From: an uncultured bacterium
GTDB taxonomy: Bacteria > CSSED10-310 > CALFER01
Direction: 5' to 3'
DNA: 64,000 nucleotides
Assembly: GCA_937951895.1 (NCBI GenBank)
Contig: CALFER010000025.1
Span: forward strand, 86,308 to 150,307
Both the position numbers and the translations under genes were made by a program. Of this stretch, positions 8,300-16,495 are shown piece after piece (the first letter of the stretch is position 1; every line of letters begins with the position of its first letter). The notes below the pieces were generated by a model. The model had not been told where the DNA came from, ran no database searches, and worked only from the letters and a program-made list of their open reading frames with translations.

Positions 8300-9352
8300 A
8301 TGCCGCGCAGTCTTCAGGGAGGGGGTCTGATCGTTCTCGTCATGGCGCTGTCGAGCATCGTTCCGGCACGCGCCGCAGCGCAATGGCTGCCCTTCCAGAC
8401 CGGCCCCATGCACCTGCCGGCCATCGGATTGCTCCAATCATTCCAATACACCCCAACAATCCCCGGGCCCTTCGACTCGACCGCCGACCGCTGGACCTCT
8501 ACGGTATCGTTCCGCTGGGTCAATATCTGGGCGTTTCATATCGACACCGCAACGACGGTCGATCACTGGAGTGAAACGGATCCGTATCCATATCGATTCG
8601 GGACGTTCGTGGTCGATATGGAGGCCCTATGCCTGACGGTGGATGCCTGTTATGGCATCAGCGATACGATGGATCTTCACCTGTCAATCCCGACCTATAC
8701 GATCGGCGGCGGCGTTCTGGATGGCTTCATCGAGGGATTTCACGATCTTTTCGGAATCGATCAGCATCGCAGACAGGATTCCGAACGGGGGTTAACCCGT
8801 GTGTTTTACATCGATCGGGATCAACGGGCACATCTGTTCGACCGTGATGAGTTGGCGGGTTTTGGTCTCGGTGATCTGTCGCTGTATGCGGGATGCCTGA
8901 TATCTGACTCGGTTCCGCTGTTCGCGATCCATGCCGGCGTGAAATGCCCGACCCATACCCGGATGATTCCCAGTGAGATCAAAGGATTCGATTTCTACAT
9001 GATGTCGTCGACGGCATGGAGTTTGGGATCCACACGGATCTATCAGGGACTCGGCATCATCTTCTACGCGGATACAGGATTGCGGGACATCCGATTTCTG
9101 GCGCTGAGGGGAACCAGTGCGACAACCATCGAGTATCCCATGTCCGATCATATCAGCGGTATCGTGCATCTCATCGCCAATACCCCCTCGGCACGCTTCC
9201 CGAAACTCGATGAATACGTCTTCGAAATGTCACTCGGACTCAGGATCACCTGGAACGATTGCCTGCTCGATATCGGTTTTCTAGAGAACGTATTCTGGTA
9301 TGACAACAGTCCGGATTTCGGAGTGCACCTGGGATTGAAGCAGCGCTTCTGA
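8300..9352 (+). CDS. Exported protein, probable outer-membrane beta-barrel (DUF3187-like)
   Basis: 350 residues with an N-terminal signal peptide ending near ARAAAQ, then alternating hydrophobic/aromatic beta-strand patterns to a C-terminal Phe (LGLKQRF), the typical barrel-insertion signal. The segment GFGLGDLSLYAGC and the G-rich strands resemble the DUF3187 family, but I am recalling this without a profile search. GGGAGG lies seven bases before ATG 8300; a GTG directly before it (8297) is less likely. It stands alone, divergent from thioredoxin. Function unknown. Confidence 0.7.
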   Translation: MPRSLQGGGLIVLVMALSSIVPARAAAQWLPFQTGPMHLPAIGLLQSFQYTPTIPGPFDSTADRWTSTVSFRWVNIWAFHIDTATTVDHWSETDPYPYRFGTFVVDMEALCLTVDACYGISDTMDLHLSIPTYTIGGGVLDGFIEGFHDLFGIDQHRRQDSERGLTRVFYIDRDQRAHLFDRDELAGFGLGDLSLYAGCLISDSVPLFAIHAGVKCPTHTRMIPSEIKGFDFYMMSSTAWSLGSTRIYQGLGIIFYADTGLRDIRFLALRGTSATTIEYPMSDHISGIVHLIANTPSARFPKLDEYVFEMSLGLRITWNDCLLDIGFLENVFWYDNSPDFGVHLGLKQRF

Positions 9353-9417
9353 GAGGCGTTCGACCGGGACGATCGTGAGGGGCGCCGGGACGCCGGATGA
9401 GAGCGATCAAGGTCTGC

Positions 9418-9684
9418 TCAGGAGGCGTTTTCCTGATTGATGCAGGATTCGATCGCAGGCCAGTCGATCTTCGGTGTCGGAAGATAACTTACCTCAGCCC
9501 GCCTGGCGCGATACAGCTCGATCGTCCGCATCAGCGTCTGATACAGGGTGTTGCATTGGGGGTTCTGTGCGAGCAGTTCCCGGGCCCTGGCATATCGCTC
9601 ATCGTCGATATCGCCATCGAGAAGCTCGTTGATGAGTTCCACGATTTCTTCACATCGCATATTGGGCTTGGTCGGGTCGGTCAT
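9418..9684 (-). CDS. Putative anti-sigma factor, small and soluble
   Basis: 88 residues, beginning MTDPTKPNMRCEEIVELIN, with the helical pattern of zinc-finger anti-sigma domains (C-EEI-LLDGD-ERY-LLAQNPQC). The usual zinc motif HxxxCxxC is incomplete: the His and first Cys are replaced by LLAQN, leaving isolated cysteines at about 11 and 43. It has no transmembrane segment. The ATG overlaps the sigma-factor stop (ATGA, 9681-9684), the arrangement of a cognate sigma/anti-sigma pair. A zinc-independent or degenerate anti-sigma is the likeliest reading. Confidence 0.65.
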   Translation of the reverse strand: MTDPTKPNMRCEEIVELINELLDGDIDDERYARARELLAQNPQCNTLYQTLMRTIELYRARRAEVSYLPTPKIDWPAIESCINQENAS

Positions 9685-10259
9685 TGGGCTTGTCCTGTCG
9701 TTTTCGACGTTTTGAACCCGGTGACATACTGCTCGAGTTCATTGCGAAGAAACATGCGTGCGCGATGCAGACGAACTTTGACGTTTGTCAGGCTGATCCC
9801 GAGCGTTTTCGCGGTGTGCTCGCCGCTCATACCCTCGACATCCCGCATGATGAACACCATCCGGTATAGCTCGGGCAGCTTCAGAATCGCCTGATCGAGT
9901 TTCGCTCTGAGTTCGTCGTTGAGCGCTTTGGTGAGGGGATCGCCGGACCAGTCCAGAAGCTGAGGCATCATGGATGATTCGGGGTCGTGAGGCAATCCCT
10001 CGAGGATGGAAGGATCGACAAATTCAAGCGATTTTTTGCGTTGCCGGGAGAGACAGGTATTGGAGGCGATCCGGTAGAGCCAGGTCGAGATCTGCGATTC
10101 ACCTCGGAACTGGTGCCAGCTGCGCAATGCTTTCAGGGCGGTCTCCTGCAGAATATCCTGCGCGTCTTCCGGATTCCCGCACATTTTCCAGGCAATGCGG
10201 AACATCTTGTCTTTTTCCTTCTCCAGGTGTTGCTTCAAAACTTCAGTCGGTTGCGACAT
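9681..10259 (-). CDS. ECF-type RNA polymerase sigma factor
   Basis: 192 residues. Region 2 (about 12-85) includes the CGNPEDAQDILQETALKAL and ISTWLYRIASN motifs. Region 4 (about 125-180) has LPELYRMVFIMRDVEG and the HTH GISLTNVKVRLHRAR. It would direct RNA polymerase to a regulon that may include the upstream efflux operon. The start ATG 10259 is served by GGAGG at 10271-10267, which is buried in a perfect hairpin (next entry), so translation may be conditional. It is followed by its probable anti-sigma factor through a 4-base overlap. Confidence 0.92.
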   Translation of the reverse strand: MSQPTEVLKQHLEKEKDKMFRIAWKMCGNPEDAQDILQETALKALRSWHQFRGESQISTWLYRIASNTCLSRQRKKSLEFVDPSILEGLPHDPESSMMPQLLDWSGDPLTKALNDELRAKLDQAILKLPELYRMVFIMRDVEGMSGEHTAKTLGISLTNVKVRLHRARMFLRNELEQYVTGFKTSKTTGQAQ

Positions 10260-10266
10260 GATCCGT

Positions 10267-10305
10267 CCTCCAACCGCTCATCATATTCGGATGAGCGGTT
10301 GGAGG
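10267..10305 (-). promoter_or_regulatory. Perfect 16-bp hairpin sequestering the sigma-factor ribosome binding site
   Basis: 10267-10282 and 10290-10305 are exact inverted repeats of 16 bases with a 7-base loop. In the mRNA the 3' arm ends GGTTGGAGG, so the Shine-Dalgarno GGAGG of the sigma gene, seven bases before its ATG, is wholly paired. No U-run follows on the transcribed strand, which argues against an intrinsic terminator. An RNA thermometer, a protein- or RNA-controlled switch, or a dyad DNA operator would fit. The pairing is seen directly; the function is inferred. Confidence 0.8.
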
Positions 10306-10318
10306 CAAATCGGGATGG

Positions 10319-10504
10319 CTATTTGAATCCGAGTTTCCGCAGAATCACCATCGCAGGACACCAGCCGGTGAACGCGGACTGCAGAAGATTCAGGCCGACA
10401 AAAGCGTTCAACCATAACCAGTTGGGATGATGAAAATGAGACAGCAGTAGCGTCAGGAGAATCATGAATCCTGCCATGCATCTGAGACCGGCTTCAACGG
10501 TCAT
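10319..10504 (-). CDS. DUF2892 / YgaP-type small membrane protein
   Basis: 61 residues with two hydrophobic helices (AGFMILLTLLLSHF and a WLNAFVGLNLLQSAFTGWCP segment) ending CPAMVILRKLGFK, the pattern of the DUF2892 inner-membrane domain found alone or in YgaP fused to rhodanese. Its GGAGGG ribosome binding site lies inside the 3' end of the RND gene, and the two genes overlap by 11 bases, so translation is coupled. Role unknown. Confidence 0.82.
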   Translation of the reverse strand: MTVEAGLRCMAGFMILLTLLLSHFHHPNWLWLNAFVGLNLLQSAFTGWCPAMVILRKLGFK

Positions 10505-13500
10505 GTGTGTTTCCCTCCGTGTGGGCCGGCTCCGAACCGGGCGCCGGTCTGTTATGATACAACAGCCAGAAAATGACCGGAGTCACGACCAGCGTGAAGG
10601 CGGTCGATGAAAAGATGCCGAAGATGAACGTCCAGGCGAGGCCTGAAAATATCGGATCGAGCGCGATGACCCAGGATCCCAGAATCGCCGCGCTGGCGGT
10701 CAGAAGGATCGGGCGGAATCGGACGGCACCCGATAGTACGATGGCTTCGACGATCGAATGCCCCTCCCGGATGCTCCGTTGGGTGAAATCGATCAGAATG
10801 ATCGAATTGCGCACAACGATGCCGGCCAGCGCGATGATGCCGATCATTCCGGTTGCCGTGAAGAAGATCGGATCGGCAAACCCGCCCGAGGATCCGGCGA
10901 ACAGAACGTTCAGCAGCCAGAATCCCGGGAGCACGCCGATGAGTGTCAGCGGAATCGCCGCCATGATGATCATCGGCATGGTCAGCGAATGAGTCTGGAT
11001 CAGCAACAGGATGTAGATCCCGATCAATGCTCCGACGAAGGCCAGTCCGAGATCCCGGAATACGTCCAGGGTGATCTTCCACTCTCCCTCGCCACGCCAG
11101 TTGATATGCAAGTTCCGGAGCGATTCCATGCGTGAAGCGGCATCCTGCATGGCGAATATCGGTTTGTACGGCGAAACGCCGACCACCTCTCCCGTGACAT
11201 ACTGCACGCGATGGCTGTTCTTGTGATAGATCGTTTTCGGGACGGTCGATTCCTGAATCCTTGTAATTTCGGACAGCGGTACGAGCGTGCCGTCGGCGGC
11301 CATGATTCTGAGCGCGTTGAATCGATCGGTCGACGCGCGGTCTCGCAAGGGGAGCCTCAGCACGATGTTCAGCGGGTTCCGCTCGCCCGGTACATGAAGC
11401 GATCCGGCAGGGAGACCGGATCCGGCCAGACTGAGAGTCTGCGCGACATGCTCCGTCGTGATCCCGTGCAACATCGCCTTCTCTTTGTCCACCTGAAACG
11501 TGATTTTCTGCTGATCATCTTCAAGATAGGTGTCCACATCCACCATTCCCGCCGTTTCCATGAACAGCTTCTCGACGGCGCGCGTCGCGGTGTGCAGCGC
11601 ATCCATCTTCATCCAGGGTTCCCCATAGATTTCGGCGACGACCATCGCCAGAACGGGTGGGCCCGGAGGCGGTTCCACGATCTTGACGTTCGCACCGTAT
11701 ACCTCGGCAATCCTGTTGACATCGTTGCGAATGCGCAAGGCGATGGCATGCGTTTTCGAACTGCGATGTTCCTTGTTGACCAGATTGACGCGGATATCAC
11801 CGACATGCGTGCCCTCCCTCAGGAAGTAATGCCGTACAAGACCATTGAAATCGAACGGTGAAGCGGTTCCGACGTAGACCTGATAATGAAGGACTTCGTT
11901 CATGGTCGCGATGTAGTTCCCCAGTTCGCGGGCGACGACTTCGGTTCGCTCGAGTGGCGTTCCCTCCGGCATGTCGATCACCAGTTGGAACTCATCCTTG
12001 TTGCCGTACGGAAGCATCTTCAGCGGAACCGCTCCGATGAAAACGAGCATCAGAGAGAAGATGAACAATCCCAGGATGACCGTCATGAACATCCAGGCTT
12101 TCCGGGGGCTCGAAAGCAGGCGCTGCATTGTCGCGTTATAGACCCTGTATATCAGACCTTTCCGGATGTCCCGTTCCTCATGTTTGTGGTGGTATTCGTG
12201 CTTGAGCAGGTGATAGGTCGCCCAGGGAGTGACGGTGAACGCCACCACCAGACTCATCAGCATCGCCAGCGGTACGTTGAAAGGCATCGGACGCATGTAC
12301 GGCCCCATCATGCCCGTCACGAAGAACATGGGCAGGAAGGATACGATGACAGTCAGTGTTGCCAGAATCGTCGGCGGCCGGACTTCCTCGATGGCCACGA
12401 GTGTGGCTTTGAACGGAGGAAACTTCTTCAGCTGGAAATGCCGGTAAATGTTCTCGACGTCAACAATCGGATCATCGACGAGTAATCCGAGAGACAAAAT
12501 CAGGGCGAACAATGTGACGCGGTTGATCGTGTAACCGACCAGAGTGTCTCCGATGAGCGTGAACGCGAGCGTCATCGGCACCGCCAACGCCACGATGAAT
12601 GCCTCGCGGACACCCAGCGCGATCGCGAGCAGCACGACAATCGTCATGACCGCTATCAGAAGATGTTTGACCAGTTCGTTGACCTTCTCGTTCGCAGTCT
12701 CACCGTAATTCCTCGATACGATCACATCGATGCCGTCCGGAATCACTTTTGACCGCAATTCATTGCCCAGGCGCACGATCTCCTCAGCCGCCGTGACCGC
12801 GTTCTGCCCTTTTTTCTTCGCGATGGCGAGAGTCACCGATGGCAGCAGTTTGCCCCTCTCGATCTGTCCGTCCCTGCCCTCGTATGCCGGCCCGAATCCG
12901 TTCCAGGTATAGGAAACCAGTTCAGCGGGTCCGTCGGTTATTCGGGCGACATCTCTGAGATAGATCGGGCGGCCGTCACTGACTCCGACCACGAGATTAT
13001 TGACTTCATCGACGGATTTCAGGAAGGTGCCGGCTTCAAGCTGAACGATCCGGCTCGCAATAATCTGCTCACCCGCCGGAAAGTTCGCGTCCGCTCCCCG
13101 GATCGACTGGACGAGCTGCATCGGGGATAGATTTCGTGAGGTCATGGCGTCGATGTCGAGTTCCACGCGAATCTGACGGGGGCGGCCTCCATGGATGAAG
13201 GACCGGCCGACGGAGGGAATTTCCTGAATCGCATACTGCACTTCCTCCGCAACCCGTCGAAGCTCATGGTCATCATATCGATCCGAGGTCAGTGTCACGG
13301 TGACGATCGGGACATCGTCGACTTCGATCGGCTTCACGACCCATCCGCGGACATCGCCGGGAACCAGGTCGATGCTGGATTGTATCTTGTTGTACAGTTT
13401 CACCAGGCTCCGTTCGCGATCTTCGCCGACATAGAACTGCACCGTGATGATCCCGATTCCAGGTCTCGCCATCAGATACACATTCTCGACGCCGTCGATC

Positions 13501-13742
13501 TCCATCAGCAGCTTTTCCAGCCTCGCCCCCGCCAACGCTTCGACTTCATCCGGGTCCAGACCGGGCATCTGGATCATGACATCGGCCATGGGAACGGTAA
13601 TCTGGGGTTCTTCCTCGCGGGGCGTTACAATCAGAGCGATGACGCCGACCAGAAATGAAACGATGATAAACAGAACCGAAAGGTGCGATGTCAGAAAGAG
13701 CCGCACGATTCGTGTCGTAAGGCTCATCTTCTCCCCATCCAT
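10494..13742 (-). CDS. RND-family efflux permease (AcrB/HAE1-like)
   Basis: 1,082 residues, normal length for the family. Twelve hydrophobic helices occur in two blocks, each preceded by a large periplasmic domain. The first helix is followed by PREEEPQITVPMADV, TM4 carries LGLLVDDPIVDVENIYRH (proton-relay acidic residues) and the second half has GIIALAGIVVRNSIILIDF. It is a proton-driven inner-membrane pump; drugs, solvents or metals are all possible substrates. ATG 13742 has AGGAGG eight bases upstream and begins just after the adaptor stop. It is third in the tolC-hlyD-RND-DUF2892 unit ahead of the sigma/anti-sigma pair. Confidence 0.95.
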   Translation of the reverse strand: MDGEKMSLTTRIVRLFLTSHLSVLFIIVSFLVGVIALIVTPREEEPQITVPMADVMIQMPGLDPDEVEALAGARLEKLLMEIDGVENVYLMARPGIGIITVQFYVGEDRERSLVKLYNKIQSSIDLVPGDVRGWVVKPIEVDDVPIVTVTLTSDRYDDHELRRVAEEVQYAIQEIPSVGRSFIHGGRPRQIRVELDIDAMTSRNLSPMQLVQSIRGADANFPAGEQIIASRIVQLEAGTFLKSVDEVNNLVVGVSDGRPIYLRDVARITDGPAELVSYTWNGFGPAYEGRDGQIERGKLLPSVTLAIAKKKGQNAVTAAEEIVRLGNELRSKVIPDGIDVIVSRNYGETANEKVNELVKHLLIAVMTIVVLLAIALGVREAFIVALAVPMTLAFTLIGDTLVGYTINRVTLFALILSLGLLVDDPIVDVENIYRHFQLKKFPPFKATLVAIEEVRPPTILATLTVIVSFLPMFFVTGMMGPYMRPMPFNVPLAMLMSLVVAFTVTPWATYHLLKHEYHHKHEERDIRKGLIYRVYNATMQRLLSSPRKAWMFMTVILGLFIFSLMLVFIGAVPLKMLPYGNKDEFQLVIDMPEGTPLERTEVVARELGNYIATMNEVLHYQVYVGTASPFDFNGLVRHYFLREGTHVGDIRVNLVNKEHRSSKTHAIALRIRNDVNRIAEVYGANVKIVEPPPGPPVLAMVVAEIYGEPWMKMDALHTATRAVEKLFMETAGMVDVDTYLEDDQQKITFQVDKEKAMLHGITTEHVAQTLSLAGSGLPAGSLHVPGERNPLNIVLRLPLRDRASTDRFNALRIMAADGTLVPLSEITRIQESTVPKTIYHKNSHRVQYVTGEVVGVSPYKPIFAMQDAASRMESLRNLHINWRGEGEWKITLDVFRDLGLAFVGALIGIYILLLIQTHSLTMPMIIMAAIPLTLIGVLPGFWLLNVLFAGSSGGFADPIFFTATGMIGIIALAGIVVRNSIILIDFTQRSIREGHSIVEAIVLSGAVRFRPILLTASAAILGSWVIALDPIFSGLAWTFIFGIFSSTAFTLVVTPVIFWLLYHNRPAPGSEPAHTEGNTHDR

Positions 13743-13745
13743 GTC

Positions 13746-14819
13746 TCAGCCCTCCTGATCGTCGCGGATGACGACGCGATCGCCGGGTTCGAGACCGGAC
13801 AGCACTTCGATGCCGCCATCGTGTGTGTATCCGGTACGGATCAACCGAGTTTCAAGTCTCTGGCCGACAACAACCTGGGCCATCTCGATCTGCCCCACAC
13901 GAAAAACAGCGCGTGGGTTGACGAGTATCATTTTTCGGTCGCTCAGAGGAAGATAACAGCGTCCGAACATGCCGGGTTTGAGCTCGGGATGCGGTTCGAG
14001 ACTGATTCGCATGAGAAAGGACCGTGATCGCGGATCACTGCTCGGAACAATCTCGTCAACCCTGCCGGGAATGTCCCGGTCCAGGGTATCGACACGAACC
14101 ATGAGTGATTTCCCGATCGAGATGATCTCCCGGCGAGATTCCGGCACGAACGCCTCCAATCGGAACGCTTCGGTGTCACCCATCCTGAGCAGTGGGACCC
14201 CGGGTGCTGCGAGTGTTCCGACATCCGACAACTTTTCGATGATCACACCGCTGTACGGAGATCGGATTTCCGTGAATCCGAGCATGACAGTCATTTCCTC
14301 GATCCCTTTCTGCGCTTCATTCACTTTGGCTCGGGCCATCTGATACTGAGCATCGACAGACTCGAATTCAGCTTGAGTCGCCGCGCCTGTTTCCCTGAGA
14401 TTCTGGTAGCGTTTGTAGGTGTTTTCAGCCTGTGTGCAGGCTGCGTTCGCAGCAGAAAGGCCGGATTTCGCCTGGCCAAGCCTGGCTTCCAGATCGCGCC
14501 GATCCAGTTCGATCAGCAGATCACCGGCCTTGACCAGGTCGCCCGCCTTGACGTGGATCTCGCGAACATGCGCCGGCGCTTTCGACGTGATGACGGTTTC
14601 TTTCCTGGAACTCAAGGTTCCGATCACGGTCTCGAAATTGGCGACACTCGATTCGACCACCTCTTCCGATTTCAATGTCGATACATCCATCGGCGGCAAC
14701 GGTGTCTGGCCCGGATCGATCCGATGGCCGAGATAACCCTGCATGTCCATGAAAACAAGCACGAGAATGATAAAAACAATTGCGGCACCTGCATATCGAA
14801 TGGTGTTAGATCTGCTCAT
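13746..14819 (-). CDS. HlyD/AcrA-family periplasmic efflux adaptor
   Basis: 357 residues: an N-terminal membrane anchor (AGAAIVFIILVLVFMDM), the first half of a biotinyl-lipoyl-like domain (HVREIHVKAGDLVKAGDLL), a long alpha-hairpin coiled coil (about 105-165), the second lipoyl half (EIRSPYSGVIIEKLSDVGTL) and beta-barrel/membrane-proximal domains. There is no lipobox, so it is anchored by its transmembrane helix. It bridges the RND pump and the TolC channel. It overlaps the tolC stop by four bases (ATGA) and is followed three bases later by the pump. Confidence 0.94.
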   Translation of the reverse strand: MSRSNTIRYAGAAIVFIILVLVFMDMQGYLGHRIDPGQTPLPPMDVSTLKSEEVVESSVANFETVIGTLSSRKETVITSKAPAHVREIHVKAGDLVKAGDLLIELDRRDLEARLGQAKSGLSAANAACTQAENTYKRYQNLRETGAATQAEFESVDAQYQMARAKVNEAQKGIEEMTVMLGFTEIRSPYSGVIIEKLSDVGTLAAPGVPLLRMGDTEAFRLEAFVPESRREIISIGKSLMVRVDTLDRDIPGRVDEIVPSSDPRSRSFLMRISLEPHPELKPGMFGRCYLPLSDRKMILVNPRAVFRVGQIEMAQVVVGQRLETRLIRTGYTHDGGIEVLSGLEPGDRVVIRDDQEG

Positions 14820-16243
14820 CGTGTAACCTCCTGCATTTCCTCAGACTCCATGGTTCTTGCTATCGGGACCGGGCACCGATCTGGTTCCAGCCAGCGCGTG
14901 TAGAGATGTCCAACTGCGCGGCACAGTGTATTGCTTCCCAGAAGGAGATCATGCTGAGCACTCAGCAGACCCAGTCTGGCCTGTGAAAGACCGAGTTCGG
15001 CTCGCTGGAGATCCAGGATGCCGGCGACGCCTTCCTCATATCGCTGCCGCACGATTCTCAACCCCTCCTCAGCCTGCTGGACTGCAGTGCTGATGACTTC
15101 GAGTCGCTGGGTGGCACTTCGCAACTCCCAATACGCACTCTCAACATCCAATCTCACACGGTCCGCCTGAGCCTGCTTCATGTGACGGAGCGCATCCTGC
15201 TGATACCGGGCCTGCCTCACCCGATACATGTCGCCTGTTCCGTTGAAAAGATTGAACTTGAGCGACAGCGCGAGCGTGACCGAATCGGCTCCGTCCTGCA
15301 TGGGCGACTCGCCGTGATAATCATAGGAACCGCGCGCGTTGAGATTCGGGAGAAACGGAGCGCGTGCGATGTCGACCATGTGGCCGGCGATTTCATATTC
15401 GTATTGCAGTGCCTGCAACTCCGGTCGATCGGCGAGTGCCCACATGATCAGTTGCTCCAGTTCAACATCCGGACAACCACCTCCGCCAAGATCACCGGAG
15501 GGGATATAGACCTTTCCCGAAGGGCTGCCCAGGGTTGAAGTAAAACCGGCCAGCGCGAGGCGAAGCTGATGCTCCGCAGTAATCGCACGTTCGCGGGTTT
15601 CTGCGGTATGAACGTCCGCCTGCAGAACATCGGAACGTACGACTAGCCCCTGTTCAAATCGGTCTCGTATCATCTCCAGATTCAACTCGGCCGTCCTCAG
15701 CGCCTCATCCGTCACTCGTTTGTTCTCTCGTGCGAGAACCGCTCCGAGATAGGACCGGATCACCTGGAAAAGCAATTCTTCCGTGACCCGTCTGGCCTCG
15801 GCTTCCGCCTTGTCCCGCGCGCTCTTTGCGAGCTGATACCCGGACCACTCCTGGCCGCCATTGTAAATCGGCTGGCTCAGAATGACCGAGGTGGAATGGT
15901 CGGTCAGTGCATCGGGATCGTTCAGAAGATCCGGGTTGAAGTTTCTCTGCTCGATCCGTCCCTGGTTGAGAAGTGTTCCGAAAGCGGCGACGGGTTGATC
16001 AGTCCTTACAAGGCTCTGCTCGATGTCCAGTTTCGGAAAAAAAGCCGCTCTCCCCGCAGACACGGCGCTCCGGGAGGCTTCAACCTGAGCGCGCGTTGCG
16101 GCGATACTCGGATTGGATTCATAGGCCATCCGAACGGCATCTTCGAGTGATACCGGAGACGGATCGGATGCCAGTAGTGGTGGATTCCCGGCAGTCATCG
16201 AGATCATCGCGACAAACAGCATTGATCGAAAGTATGTGGTCAT
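14816..16243 (-). CDS. TolC-family outer-membrane efflux channel
   Basis: 475 residues with a signal peptide (MTTYFRSMLFVAMISMTAG...LLAS) and two TolC repeats, each with long coiled-coil helices (DAVRMAYESNPSIAATRAQVEAS near the start, RYEEGVAGILDLQRAELGLSQA near the end). It forms the trimeric outer-membrane duct of the tripartite pump. I chose ATG 16243 because AAGGAGG is nine bases upstream; ATG 16249 would be too close (three bases). It is the first gene of the efflux unit, with its promoter in the gap before the REC-domain gene. Confidence 0.93.
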   Translation of the reverse strand: MTTYFRSMLFVAMISMTAGNPPLLASDPSPVSLEDAVRMAYESNPSIAATRAQVEASRSAVSAGRAAFFPKLDIEQSLVRTDQPVAAFGTLLNQGRIEQRNFNPDLLNDPDALTDHSTSVILSQPIYNGGQEWSGYQLAKSARDKAEAEARRVTEELLFQVIRSYLGAVLARENKRVTDEALRTAELNLEMIRDRFEQGLVVRSDVLQADVHTAETRERAITAEHQLRLALAGFTSTLGSPSGKVYIPSGDLGGGGCPDVELEQLIMWALADRPELQALQYEYEIAGHMVDIARAPFLPNLNARGSYDYHGESPMQDGADSVTLALSLKFNLFNGTGDMYRVRQARYQQDALRHMKQAQADRVRLDVESAYWELRSATQRLEVISTAVQQAEEGLRIVRQRYEEGVAGILDLQRAELGLSQARLGLLSAQHDLLLGSNTLCRAVGHLYTRWLEPDRCPVPIARTMESEEMQEVTR

Positions 16244-16495
16244 TTCCATGAACCTCCTTTTCCCGGACCCGTCAATTAGAAAAAAACACCTCACGCAAGT
16301 TACAGGGAAAATCGTCTCGAGTTCGCGACGGTATGCCGTGTATCAAAAAATACACATAGCTTCGCCATCGCTATCTGCTACATCGTATACGTTTCGGCAA
16401 GTATTGTCGTTATATGTGGTCGTGATTCCATAGATATCGGAAAAATATGGAGAATCCACCCGAATCTGATATATTGAAAACTGTGGAGGAGTTCG
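16244..16495. promoter_or_regulatory. Divergent promoter region with two small palindromes
   Basis: This 252-bp AT-rich gap separates the efflux operon (left) from the REC/TPR gene (right). It contains GTGTAT-CAAAAA-ATACAC (16338-16355) and, directly adjacent, ATAGC...GCTAT (16356-16374). Their placement between divergent genes fits an operator controlling one or both. I see no convincing -35/-10 pair. A GGAGG ribosome binding site precedes the ATG at 16496. Confidence 0.45.

Noticed and set aside
10267..10305. Reading the 16-bp hairpin as an intrinsic terminator
   Set aside because: No U-run follows the stem on the transcribed strand; the SD and start codon follow directly.
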